From Faecalimonas umbilicata (GTDB taxonomy: Bacteria > Bacillota > Clostridia > Lachnospirales > Lachnospiraceae), in the NCBI RefSeq assembly GCF_004346095.1, contig NZ_SLZV01000003.1:62001-126000 (forward strand): a stretch of 64,000 bases of DNA, written 5' to 3'. The notes under the pieces were generated by a model. The model had not been told where the DNA came from, made no database searches, and saw only the letters and a program-made list of their open reading frames with translations. Below are positions 56,098 through 64,000 of this stretch, one piece after another. Positions within the stretch are counted from its first letter, which is position 1. Every line of letters starts with the position of its first letter. The translations under genes were made by a program, and so were the position numbers.

Positions 56098-56769
56098 CTA
56101 CTCCCTCTTAAATACACACTCAAAAGCTTCCGCATAATTACAACCAGCCTGAACACCACGATATGCAGCCAAACCTTCTAGTGCTTCGATTGAACGTGGG
56201 TAAGGATAAGGTCTCATTACGCCCTTATATGCCGAAAGCGCTCTTATTTTCAATTCAACACCCTTCTTACCAATTTCAACAAAATAGTTTGGAGAGAAAC
56301 GATTTGCAGAAGTATCAAAAGACCACTCTGTTGAAGAAGGAACTTCCATATAAAGTAACTCTTTTAACGCTGGGATGTTATCTCTCCTTTGGAACAGACG
56401 ACTTGCAGCCTGAACTGCATAAGAAGTCTGAACATGATCATTATTAGTATCAGAAGGATGATGTGTAATAAGTGCCTCAGCTTTCCATTCTTCAATACAT
56501 CTCTCAACAAACTGAACCAAGTCAAGATGCGGAACTATATTCATCTTAATATTAGGAAAGTTTGCATGGTAAGTCTTTTCTACACCAACTATAGAAAGCG
56601 CCTTACCCTCGTCATCAGATAATGATAAAGACAAATCTTTTCTAGCTTCAGCTTGTGAAACCATAATAGCCACAGCAACCCTATGTCCTTCTAAAATCAA
56701 TTTATGAATTGTTGCTCCCGCTCCCAAAACTTCATCGTCTGGGTGTGCCACAACTACTAAATAGTTCAT
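56098..56769 (-). CDS. PIG-L/LmbE-family N-deacetylase
   Basis: 223 residues starting MNYLVVVAHPDDEVLGAGAT, the zinc-binding AHPDDE motif, with the second His in HHPSDTNNDHVQT. This family removes acetyl groups from N-acetylated sugars such as GlcNAc on lipid or nucleotide carriers. Placed as first gene of a four-gene block with sugar transferase, ATP-grasp ligase and permease, it probably makes the free amine used by the ligase. Confidence 0.9.
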   Translation of the reverse strand: MNYLVVVAHPDDEVLGAGATIHKLILEGHRVAVAIMVSQAEARKDLSLSLSDDEGKALSIVGVEKTYHANFPNIKMNIVPHLDLVQFVERCIEEWKAEALITHHPSDTNNDHVQTSYAVQAASRLFQRRDNIPALKELLYMEVPSSTEWSFDTSANRFSPNYFVEIGKKGVELKIRALSAYKGVMRPYPYPRSIEALEGLAAYRGVQAGCNYAEAFECVFKRE

Positions 56770-56984
56770 ACTATCTATCTCCCTCTTATATTTTATCTTT
56801 CAAGTCAATATACTATCCTTTTGAATTCTTAATATTTCTCACCTCATAATTTCCTAGTCCTCGCTTTCGATATCAAAATATTCTCTATTTTTACGCCTGA
56901 TAATAAATTGTAACCACCTTCTGTGCCCTTTCTTTTATATCACCTTTATTCTTGTACACTGCTTCCAACAGCCATCCAACTCCT

Positions 56985-57385
56985 GCTATACTGCTCTGGC
57001 ATTGTGTCATGAAGTATCTGATAATACTCTTATCTGTTACCGTAACCGGTCTGTTATTCACAACCTAGAATTAAAAAAACGATACCACTAATCCAGCACT
57101 ACTCAACACATTTCCAAAACCGAGTGGCACAGTATTTCACATTCCCATGTGTGCTAGCACCCTGTATAATCATTTAACACATTCTCTTGGTTGCGCCCAT
57201 GACATCAACCGAATTAACCATCTATCTGTAGAAATCATCATAAAGTGCTCCACCTTATATTCTTAGTAAAGCTCCACAAGATTCTGTGTACCAACCACAT
57301 TGTTGTAAATGTCTTCTACACAGTTATGCTCCATCAATGGTACATTCTTGTGGGCAACGGCATTGATGGTAAGCTGTGGGTGATG
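56985..57385 (-). pseudogene. Remnant of a CapD-like nucleotide-sugar dehydratase
   Basis: The plus-strand text matches the intact-looking CapD gene at 62.58-62.97 kb in order: the region around TCATGAAGTAT...GTTACCGTAACCGG, then the STDKAVNP-type region, and CTCCATCAATGG...CATTCTTGTGGGC. There are many indels and stops and part of the middle is lost. It lies in the 820-bp gap between the PIG-L and CpsD genes, at the point where base composition changes. The remaining gap (57386-57588) has no clear gene. Confidence 0.75.
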
Positions 57386-57588
57386 ATTGCAATCTTAATT
57401 CTCTGTGTTTCCTTTTTATCTCCTGCTTTGATTCCTAAAAGGATATATAATTATATAGAAAGATTTTTCTTCTTTTGTTTCTTGGTTTCGTCATTTATAC
57501 ACATATCGATACATCATACGGAGTGTTAATGTCCCCAATAGATATCAGGCTTACTCATTCCAAAATCTGCTTATGTATCCTACACTTC

Positions 57589-58311
57589 CTACTTAATTTC
57601 TTCTGGTTTTTGATAATAAACACTACTATAATCCCCACCATAATATTTACTATAGTAATACTTTCCATAATACCCTTTTGCTCTGACATCTACTTTATTT
57701 AACACTGCCCCGAGAATCCGACATCCGGATCTTTCCAGCTGTCGTTCTACTTTCTGTGCCATTTTATAACTGATCGCATCATTTTCAATGACGAGCATTG
57801 CCCCGTCACATTCTTTCGCGATGACCGCTGCATCAATCACACTTCCAAGCGGCGGTGTGTCAATAATAATATAGTCATAAAGTGCGTGTGTCTTTTCCAT
57901 TAGCTGTCTGAAATGTTCGTTCCCGAGTAATTCGGATGGATTTGGCGGTACCGGCCCCGGAAGGATGACATGCAGATTGGAAATATTCGTAGCACATACG
58001 ACTGCCCCCAGTTCTTCCTGTCCGGACAGATAATGGGAAAGCCCTTTTACTTCCTGCGTGACCTGATATCGTTTTGAGAATACCGAGCGGCGAAGATCCG
58101 CATCGATATAAAGAATTTTTCTGTCTGTCTCGGCAAGGCTTTCTGCCAACCGAAATGATACTTCTGATTTCCCTTCTCCAGGGGTGCAGCTTGTCACTGC
58201 AATGGCATTGATCTCTTCCCCGCAGAACAATACATTTGTTCTCAAGGTGCGATATGCTTCGCTTGTTCTGTAGTCCATGTTGTCTGGTATGACCAAATTA
58301 ATCTTCTGCAT
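57589..58311 (-). CDS. cpsD: CpsD-type bacterial tyrosine kinase
   Basis: 240 residues: YRTLRTNVLF, Walker A TPGEGKSE (Glu where Thr is usual), Walker A' ILYIDADLRR, Walker B DYIIIDTPPL, and a Tyr-rich C-terminal tail (GYYGKYYYSKYYGGDYSS) of the kind that is autophosphorylated. It pairs with the CpsC-like membrane protein next to it and sets capsule chain length and amount. Dephosphorylation is by the CpsB-like phosphatase. Confidence 0.92.
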   Translation of the reverse strand: MQKINLVIPDNMDYRTSEAYRTLRTNVLFCGEEINAIAVTSCTPGEGKSEVSFRLAESLAETDRKILYIDADLRRSVFSKRYQVTQEVKGLSHYLSGQEELGAVVCATNISNLHVILPGPVPPNPSELLGNEHFRQLMEKTHALYDYIIIDTPPLGSVIDAAVIAKECDGAMLVIENDAISYKMAQKVERQLERSGCRILGAVLNKVDVRAKGYYGKYYYSKYYGGDYSSVYYQKPEEIK

Positions 58312-58329
58312 CGCTTTCTCCCTTGTGTT

Positions 58330-59046
58330 CTATTTCTTTTTCTTCGTCTTTGTCTTGTCCTCCGTGGACGGAATCGCTCCAAGTACTCCGATTCCAAGAT
58401 ATTTTTCTACATCATCCTGACTGCGGATCTTATCATTCATCAGGAAGATCAGTAAAATGATTCCAGCTGTCAGCACGGCTCCTGCCGCTCCACCGATTAC
58501 AGTATTTTTCATAATGTTCGGACTTGCCGGGCTGGATGGAATCAGTGCTTCCTGTACCGTATTCAACGCTTTTAAGTTCATAACTTCTGTCACATGTTCT
58601 GCTCCCACATCTCTTACTTTATCCGCAAGTTCTTTTGCAAGATATGGATCCGGATTGCTGACAGAAATATTTAGAATCAATGTATTTTCCTGATTTGTCA
58701 CTGTAATTGCATTGGCAAGCGCAGTACTGGACATCTTCAGTCCAAGTTCCTCAATCACCTTATCTGTGACTGGTCGGCTCTTTAAGAGAGAGGCACAATC
58801 ACCGAGCAGCTGATTGCTGAGGCTGATGTCTCCCGATGTCACCGCTGCATCCTCCGCTTTTGTCAATACATATGCCTGTGTGGTCGCCTGGTAGATTGGT
58901 GTAACCATAAATTTCGTATAACCGAATGCAGCTCCGGCTGTCAGTACACCGACCAGAATAATGACCCACGCTTTATCTAACAGGACTGCTAATATCTCCA
59001 GCAGATCGATCCCGTTTTCTTCTATCTGTTCTTCTCGTTGTCTCAT
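58330..59046 (-). CDS. cpsC: CpsC/Wzz-type chain-length regulator and kinase activator
   Basis: 238 residues: an N-terminal membrane helix (AWVIILVGVLTAGAAFGYT), the large extracytoplasmic Wzz domain (PIYQATTQAYVL), the Pro-rich PSSPASPNIMKNTVIG and a second membrane helix, then a short basic cytoplasmic tail that activates CpsD. The arrangement is typical of Firmicutes capsule loci. 18 bp from the kinase gene. Confidence 0.92.
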   Translation of the reverse strand: MRQREEQIEENGIDLLEILAVLLDKAWVIILVGVLTAGAAFGYTKFMVTPIYQATTQAYVLTKAEDAAVTSGDISLSNQLLGDCASLLKSRPVTDKVIEELGLKMSSTALANAITVTNQENTLILNISVSNPDPYLAKELADKVRDVGAEHVTEVMNLKALNTVQEALIPSSPASPNIMKNTVIGGAAGAVLTAGIILLIFLMNDKIRSQDDVEKYLGIGVLGAIPSTEDKTKTKKKK

Positions 59047-59077
59047 TCATTTTCTCCTATATGTTCTCTTTTCTCTG

Positions 59078-59812
59078 TCACAGTTCCTCTATGAGTTTAT
59101 TTTCGATCAATTTCCGTGGATTGTCATACAGCAGTTCTTTTGTACGCGCAAATCCATATGTTTTTTCCATATATTCGGCACATTCCTTCAGATTCGGTCT
59201 GCGCGATTCCATATGGTGCATGTCCGATGCCACAAAGTGCACCAGTTCCTTTTTCATCAGCTTCTGAGCAAAAAGCTTCATCCGCAGACCGTTTTTCCCT
59301 ACGATGCTGTCGCCATTGAGTTGGATATAAGCTCCCAACTGGATCACTTCAGAAATTCTGCTGACATTTTGGTGGAAGACACGATACCGCTCGGCATGTG
59401 CGATGATCGGGCAGTATCCTCTGTTGACCATAACGTGAACTGCATTGCGGATATACGCATAATCTTCCAGTGGCGAGAATTCTACAAGCAGATATCTGCT
59501 CTTTGCCATTGGGAAAATATTCCCCGCGGCAATCTCCTCCGCAAAATCGATTGTATAATAGATCTCTGTCCCCAAAAGTACGATCATATCCGGCAGATGT
59601 TCTCGCAGCCATCCGCGGATCTTCTGCAAAGCTTCCATGGTCCGTTCCGGGTTGCGGTGAAAGTGATTCCGATGATAGTGGGGCGTTGCAATCACGCACC
59701 GTACCCCCTGCCGATATGCACTTTTTAACATCCGCACACTTTCCTGAAAATCCGAAGCTCCGTCATCCACCCCCGGAAGGATGTGTGCATGAATATCAAT
59801 CAGCCCTTTCAT
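59078..59812 (-). CDS. cpsB: CpsB/Wzh-type PHP tyrosine phosphatase
   Basis: 244 residues beginning MKGLIDIHAHILPGVDDGAS, the PHP metal-binding box, then ATPHYHRN, LGTEIYY, PIIAHAERY and HFVASDMHHM, all expected His/Asp ligands. It dephosphorylates the CpsD tyrosine tail. Located just upstream of cpsC. Complete and intact. Confidence 0.92.
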   Translation of the reverse strand: MKGLIDIHAHILPGVDDGASDFQESVRMLKSAYRQGVRCVIATPHYHRNHFHRNPERTMEALQKIRGWLREHLPDMIVLLGTEIYYTIDFAEEIAAGNIFPMAKSRYLLVEFSPLEDYAYIRNAVHVMVNRGYCPIIAHAERYRVFHQNVSRISEVIQLGAYIQLNGDSIVGKNGLRMKLFAQKLMKKELVHFVASDMHHMESRRPNLKECAEYMEKTYGFARTKELLYDNPRKLIENKLIEEL

Positions 59813-59832
59813 CTATGTTCACCTCACCTTTT

Positions 59833-60711
59833 CTATCCTCTGCTGTTTTTGATCAGCCGTCTTCGCAAACTTGCAATCCGCAGTAGTAATAATGCGGCAA
59901 TTCCAAAGAATCCCATCGCAAATCCCTCAAAGATCAGCAGACCGTTCGTCACATAAGTCACCATAAACTGGTACAAATATTCCGGTTCGATCACAAGCCG
60001 CCGATAGTCCTGTGCAAGCAGCAAATACGCCGGAACAAGACCGATCATCATCCCCGATGCCAGTGTACTGTACACAAGATAGCGCATCGCGTGATGTTTC
60101 CAAATATACATCCGAAACAATACAATTCCTGCCAGCACCGCAAAGACTAAGCAGCCGAGAATGCCAACTGTAATTACTTTCTCTGCAAAACTGTGAATTC
60201 TTCCATAATATTCAATAAAAGGAATCTTCGTTGCCCTTACATATTGCTCTGCTGCCTGTTCCAGATAAGTATTCAGTACCGTCTGCTGTGCTTCCCCCAG
60301 CTCAATCTCCCTGGACTTTGCATAGTTTTCTACATTCTCTTTTAACTTTGTTCGAAGCTTCCCGGTATCCGGCTGATAAGTCTGTCCGGTCAAAGACGCC
60401 TCCAGACTCGCCCGGATATCGTTGTACATACTGTTCGTATCTACAATTCCTTCCAGTGCACTTTTCGGAATCCCAAGAGGAATGGATAAATCTTCCACTC
60501 GCTCGTAAAAATCATCACAGACTACTCCATAATAATCCTTCACATTCAAGCTGCGAACGATCATCTTCTCATTCAGGAATCCTAACCGAAGGCTTCCAAG
60601 AAGCGCTGCCATTGTCAGTGTCACCGCGATCAAAAAGGACAGGATCATGCTCACGATCGTTCTTCCTTTTCTGTTGGAGGAAGACTGCTTCTTTGTTTTC
60701 TGATATTCCAT
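59833..60711 (-). CDS. Hypothetical four-helix membrane protein beside the sortase
   Basis: 292 residues: one membrane helix at about 20-45 (IVSMILSFLIAVTLTMAALLGS), an extracytoplasmic helical domain of about 130 residues (SLNVKDYYGVVCDDFYERVEDL...), and three more membrane helices near 175-280, with a basic end. No known motif. It lies 11 bp after the sortase gene and before cpsB, so it is probably part of the same operon and may serve the sortase or capsule attachment. Confidence 0.7.
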   Translation of the reverse strand: MEYQKTKKQSSSNRKGRTIVSMILSFLIAVTLTMAALLGSLRLGFLNEKMIVRSLNVKDYYGVVCDDFYERVEDLSIPLGIPKSALEGIVDTNSMYNDIRASLEASLTGQTYQPDTGKLRTKLKENVENYAKSREIELGEAQQTVLNTYLEQAAEQYVRATKIPFIEYYGRIHSFAEKVITVGILGCLVFAVLAGIVLFRMYIWKHHAMRYLVYSTLASGMMIGLVPAYLLLAQDYRRLVIEPEYLYQFMVTYVTNGLLIFEGFAMGFFGIAALLLLRIASLRRRLIKNSRG

Positions 60712-60722
60712 CTTTCTTCCTC

Positions 60723-61376
60723 CTATTTTAATACTGGTCCACTCACTTTGTCTGCATAGACAAAGAAACGCTGATCCGTACTTGACAGCATGTCAAACGG
60801 ATAACAGGTATACATGACCAGTTCTTCTTTCTTCTGAAGCAGGTCTACTGCCTGCGGATCAGATTCGTTTAAGACCTTTGTCTCCCGCACTTGATAGCGG
60901 TAGATCCCATAACTTGTCTTAATTGTCACTTCGTCTCCCACCGCAATCTTTTGCAGCGGAGAAAAGTAGGTTGTATTGTGGCCACTGAGTAAAATCGTCT
61001 TGCCATACCCTGGGATAAAGCTGCCCTGGTACTGTCCGGCTCCCACACGCATGATCTCCATGCTGTCACCGTAGTAGAGCGGTACATCCAGACCAATCTG
61101 CTCACAAGTCACATTTGCATAATGCTCCCCAAACTTCGGCCAGGTTACATCCGCAAGCGGAATCTCTTCCGCCTCTGCATCTTTATCTGGTTCCGAAAAA
61201 ATAGAGCCCAATTCCTCAGAAAATTCAGGAAGGCTCTCAGTCATAAACATGCTGCCTGCAGTCGTTACTATATTTATAAACGGGGATGCCGCAACATATA
61301 CAACTCCGTAACCTATCATGGTAAAGAATAGTGGCACGATCACATATGCCACTATTCTGCTTTTACGCTGTTTCAT
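60723..61376 (-). CDS. Sortase, class D-like
   Basis: 217 residues from the ATG at 61376 (MKQRKSRIVAYVI...; a longer frame exists). One N-terminal membrane helix, a linker with acidic residues, then the sortase fold: QIGLDVPLYYGDS, the catalytic His in LLSGHNTTYF, Cys in VMYTCYPFD and Arg in STDQRFFVY. It cuts a sorting signal and joins the protein to the wall or another nucleophile. Together with the exported protein beside it and the capsule genes, it may couple a protein to the surface at the capsule locus. Confidence 0.88.
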   Translation of the reverse strand: MKQRKSRIVAYVIVPLFFTMIGYGVVYVAASPFINIVTTAGSMFMTESLPEFSEELGSIFSEPDKDAEAEEIPLADVTWPKFGEHYANVTCEQIGLDVPLYYGDSMEIMRVGAGQYQGSFIPGYGKTILLSGHNTTYFSPLQKIAVGDEVTIKTSYGIYRYQVRETKVLNESDPQAVDLLQKKEELVMYTCYPFDMLSSTDQRFFVYADKVSGPVLK

Positions 61377-61380
61377 CAAT

Positions 61381-62010
61381 CTAGCATTCCTCTGCAGTCT
61401 CTCTATAGTTGTTCTTCTTTGCCACAGCAGCACATCCTACCAAAGCCATCACAAATCCGGCTGCTACCGCATATGTCGCTCCGGCATTCATACCAGTCTT
61501 CTTGATCACCTTGTCAGAAGATCCGATAGTTGTACCGTCTTTTGCAAGCTTTACATTGATCACACCGTTGTCTCCTGCGAGCATGTCCGCTGTGATAATG
61601 ATTCCGACTTCTTTCAGTCCCGGTGCAATCGCATCTACAATCTGCTGTGCGATCTGCATAATACCATCTTTTCCGATAATATTTAACAAATCTTTTGCAC
61701 TTGCAGCGCCATTCGCATCAATCGCCTGCTGTAAAAGGCCAGCTGCCTGATCGATTGCTTTTAACACTGCATCTACCTGACTCGCTGTCAGATCCACTTC
61801 TCCGGAAGCGAGCCAGCTCTCTGCCTGACTGTAATAACTTGCATACAGAGAAACATCTGTCACTCCAAATCCAGCTGCAGAGCTTTCCATCTTATTCAGA
61901 ATCTTCTGCTCTTCTGCGCTGACTCCTGAGGCTGCCAATGCCGGCATGCACATAGAGGCACTAAGTACACCTGCGGCCAATACTGCAGCAAATTTCTTTT
62001 GGTTCCTCAT
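61381..62010 (-). CDS. Exported helical protein with C-terminal membrane anchor, likely sortase substrate
   Basis: 209 residues from the ATG at 62010 (GGAGGGAAAG upstream). Signal peptide ending ALAASG, a helical Ala/Gln/Ile-rich middle, then near the end VIKKTGMNAGATYAVAAGFVMALVGCAAVAKKN, read here in pieces: KKTG, a hydrophobic helix, and a KKN-type basic stretch. The layout is that of a sortase sorting signal, but it is not LPxTG. It sits directly upstream of the sortase gene (3 bp), as substrates often do. Function unknown. Confidence 0.72.
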   Translation of the reverse strand: MRNQKKFAAVLAAGVLSASMCMPALAASGVSAEEQKILNKMESSAAGFGVTDVSLYASYYSQAESWLASGEVDLTASQVDAVLKAIDQAAGLLQQAIDANGAASAKDLLNIIGKDGIMQIAQQIVDAIAPGLKEVGIIITADMLAGDNGVINVKLAKDGTTIGSSDKVIKKTGMNAGATYAVAAGFVMALVGCAAVAKKNNYRETAEEC

Positions 62011-62181
62011 ATTCTTTCCCTCCAAACATCACACACATCTCATATTTACACGGATATTTCATTCGAAATATGAATTGCTTTATAATTTCTATATACGAAA
62101 ACAGTATATCGCATCTGTTTCTGTTTGTAAATATCCTTTTGCCCACTTTTTTACTACATGTTGCCCTGCACACGAAGCGCT

Positions 62182-64000
62182 CTATTTTGGGGATGCCTGA
62201 TATCGGTATTCCGGAACAATCTTGTGTACAAGTTCGCGAATGTTCTTATCTTCTCTCCGGGACGCTTCATCCAATGCCTCGATATTTTTCTCAAAGGTCT
62301 CCTCATCTACGTCAATCTGTCTTCCGATGAAGATTCTCTTGTTCTCCGTCGTCTGCATTCCTTCTTCATCCATCAAAAGCTCTTCGTAAAGCTTCTCTCC
62401 GGGACGCAGTCCGGTAAACTCAATTTTAATATCTACATCCGGTTCATATCCCGACAGCTTGATCAGATTTCTGGCAAGATCAACGATCTTCACCGGCTCT
62501 CCCATATTTAATACGAAGATCTCTCCGTTTTTAGCATAAGCTCCGGCCTGAAGTACGAGGCTGACTGCCTCCGGAATCGTCATGAAATACCGGATGATGT
62601 CTTTGTGTGTGACAGTGACCGGACCTCCGTTTTTAATCTGCTCTTTGAAAAGCGGAATTACACTTCCGTTGCTTCCAAGGACATTGCCAAAACGGACTGC
62701 CGCAAACTCTGTCTGACTCTTCTTTCCGATCGTCTGAATGACCATCTCGCAGAGTCTTTTGCTCGCCCCCATAATATTGGTCGGATTGACCGCTTTGTCT
62801 GTAGAAATCAAAATAAACTTTTTCACTCCGTAATCGCTTGCCATCTTCGCAGTCTTATAAGTACCGATCACGTTATTCTTAATCGCCTCGTTCGGACTGT
62901 CCTCCATCAATGGGACATGCTTGTGTGCCGCTGCGTGAAATACGATTTCCGGGTGATACGTGGCGAACACATCGTTCATCCGGCTTGTATTTCTGACAGA
63001 GCCGATCAGAACTTCCAGATCTAGCTTTGGATATTTTCTCTTTAATTCCTGCTGGATCGCATAGGCATTGTTCTCATAGACATCAAAGATGATCAATTTT
63101 CCCACGCCGTGTCCCGCAAGCTGACGACAGATCTCACTTCCGATCGATCCGCCTCCTCCGGTGACAAGCACTGTTTTTCCCTGGATATATCCTAAGATTT
63201 CCTCTAGATCCACCTTGACCGGTTCTCTTCCGAGCAGATCTTCGATCTCAACTTCTCTCAACTGTGAGATGCTGACTTCTCCGTCAATCAACTGGTAAAT
63301 TCCAGGGAGAATCTTCAGCTCACATTTTGTCTCTTTACAGATTTCCACCAATTCCTTGATCTGCTGGCTTGTCGCCGAAGGAATTGCAATGACGATCTTC
63401 TGGATCTTATACTTTTCTACAGATTCCATAATCTTGTCCGCCCCACCGACAACCGGACATCCAAGAATATACTTCCCCATTTCTTCGGATCTTTGTCAAT
63501 CAGACAGCAGACCTTTCTCGTAGCTGCTTTGCTCAGGCGATTCTCCTTGATGATCGCAGCCCCCGCATCACCGGCTCCGATGATCATGACATTCTCCCTC
63601 TTCTCCGCCATTCCACGGTTACACTTATTTCTTACAAACCGGAAAAACCGGTAAGAGAACCGCAGTCCCACAACCATGGATAAGAAAAGTAAAAAGTATA
63701 GCAACAGGTAGCTTTTAAACATCTCAAGTCCCATCACTGCCATTCCCAGAACGTGCAGCAGACTGGAAATCGCCACAGCAGCAACGATACAGGATAACTC
63801 TGTGATACTCGCATATTTCCAAAGGCTGGTGTATAGATGAAACATGGAGAATACAGCCAGTGTCACCAAAATATTCAGCGGCATATATCTCCATACGGTA
63901 TGGATAAACGTCTCTTCTACAGCCTGAAAGTCAAACTCATGTCGAATCCACAGACTGCCAAAAGATGCCACCTGCATAAATAAAATGTCTAACATCACAA
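62182..64000 (-). pseudogene. CapD/FlaA1-type nucleotide-sugar dehydratase, split by one missing G; N-terminus at the window edge
   Basis: The first part (64000 to about 63417) is the membrane domain (four helices, LYFLLFLSMVVGLRFSYRFFRF) and the first Rossmann box MIIGAGDAGAAII, ending CLIDKDPKKWG. The second part (63480-62182) has MGKYILGCPVVGG, VLVTGGGGSIGSEICRQL, NVIGTYKTA, STDKAVNPTNIMGASKR and RFGNVLGSNGSV, the 4,6-dehydratase domain. Restoring one G to the run at 63475-63478 gives DPKKWGKYILG without a break. These enzymes make UDP-4-keto-6-deoxy sugars, the usual first step of bacillosamine/FucNAc-type sugars, and would feed the cluster to the left. Possible sequencing error. Confidence 0.85.

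Noticed and set aside
57245-57529. Plus-strand hydrophobic open frame
   Set aside because: It overlaps the CapD remnant on the other strand, has no ribosome site and shows no family character.

Overview
The window looks like a Gram-positive, low-to-medium GC Clostridia chromosome, most likely a gut Lachnospiraceae. The signs are strong AGGAGG-type ribosome sites, a cpsB/cpsC/cpsD-type capsule start, a sortase, and a giant secreted M26-type metalloprotease. Genus and species cannot be read from the sequence alone. Almost every gene is on the minus strand; the exceptions are a two-gene UDP-glucuronate/galacturonate operon and an IS66-type element at 33.1-39.2 kb.

Layout, left to right. (1) 1-18.7 kb is a secretion and peptide-tailoring locus. 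Transcribed right to left, it has a promoter, a 42-residue peptide gene, a small membrane protein, an 894-residue exported protein, an intrinsic terminator, an HPr-kinase-like protein, a PqqD-like protein, an S26-type peptidase, an ABC exporter, a proline-rich membrane protein and a giant M26 protease that runs off the left edge. A nucleotidyltransferase-like gene sits just upstream. (2) 18.7-23.1 kb holds a metallophosphoesterase, a fused PglD-like acetyltransferase/NahK-like sugar kinase, and a tandem pair of Rpn-type nuclease genes, one intact and one collapsed. (3) 23.1-27.3 kb is a second kinase/PqqD/S26/nucleotidyltransferase cassette, this time joined to a Wzm/Wzt polysaccharide exporter. 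(4) 27.4-32.9 kb is AT-rich and full of decayed IS110, ISL3-like, IS3 and IS66 sequences around a PglD-like gene. (5) 33.1-35.7 kb carries an XRE-UDP-glucose dehydrogenase fusion and an epimerase. (6) 36.2-39.2 kb is an IS66-type element with a broken tnpC. (7) 39.4-56.8 kb is an AT-rich, strain-variable polysaccharide cluster: acyltransferases, flippase, glycosyltransferases, CapA-like protein, two ATP-grasp enzymes, polymerase, IS3 element, amino-acid permease, initiating sugar transferase and PIG-L deacetylase. (8) 57-64 kb is the conserved, higher-GC head of the capsule operon: CapD-type dehydratase, sortase with a small exported protein, and CpsB/C/D.

Together, the right-hand half builds, modifies, flips and polymerises a surface polysaccharide. 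CpsB/C/D control chain length through tyrosine phosphorylation, and Wzm/Wzt could export a second polymer. The left-hand cassettes contain four of the accessory proteins known from phosphorylated or glycosylated lasso-peptide clusters (HPr-kinase-like PadeK, PqqD-like B1, nucleotidyltransferase PadeN and ABC exporter PadeD). They lack the asparagine-synthetase-like cyclase and the transglutaminase-like B2 protease, and an S26-type Ser/His peptidase stands where B2 would be. With a 42-residue peptide carrying Tyr, Leu and Thr at lasso-leader spacing behind its own promoter, this is the best candidate here for an undescribed peptide or surface-modification system.

Caveats: three large genes (acyltransferase at 46 kb, permease at 53.5 kb, CapD at 63.5 kb) are each broken by one base in a homopolymer. 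That pattern can mean phase variation or decay, but also sequencing error. No tRNA, rRNA, CRISPR array or replication origin was seen. All family assignments are by eye from motifs; no database search was run.
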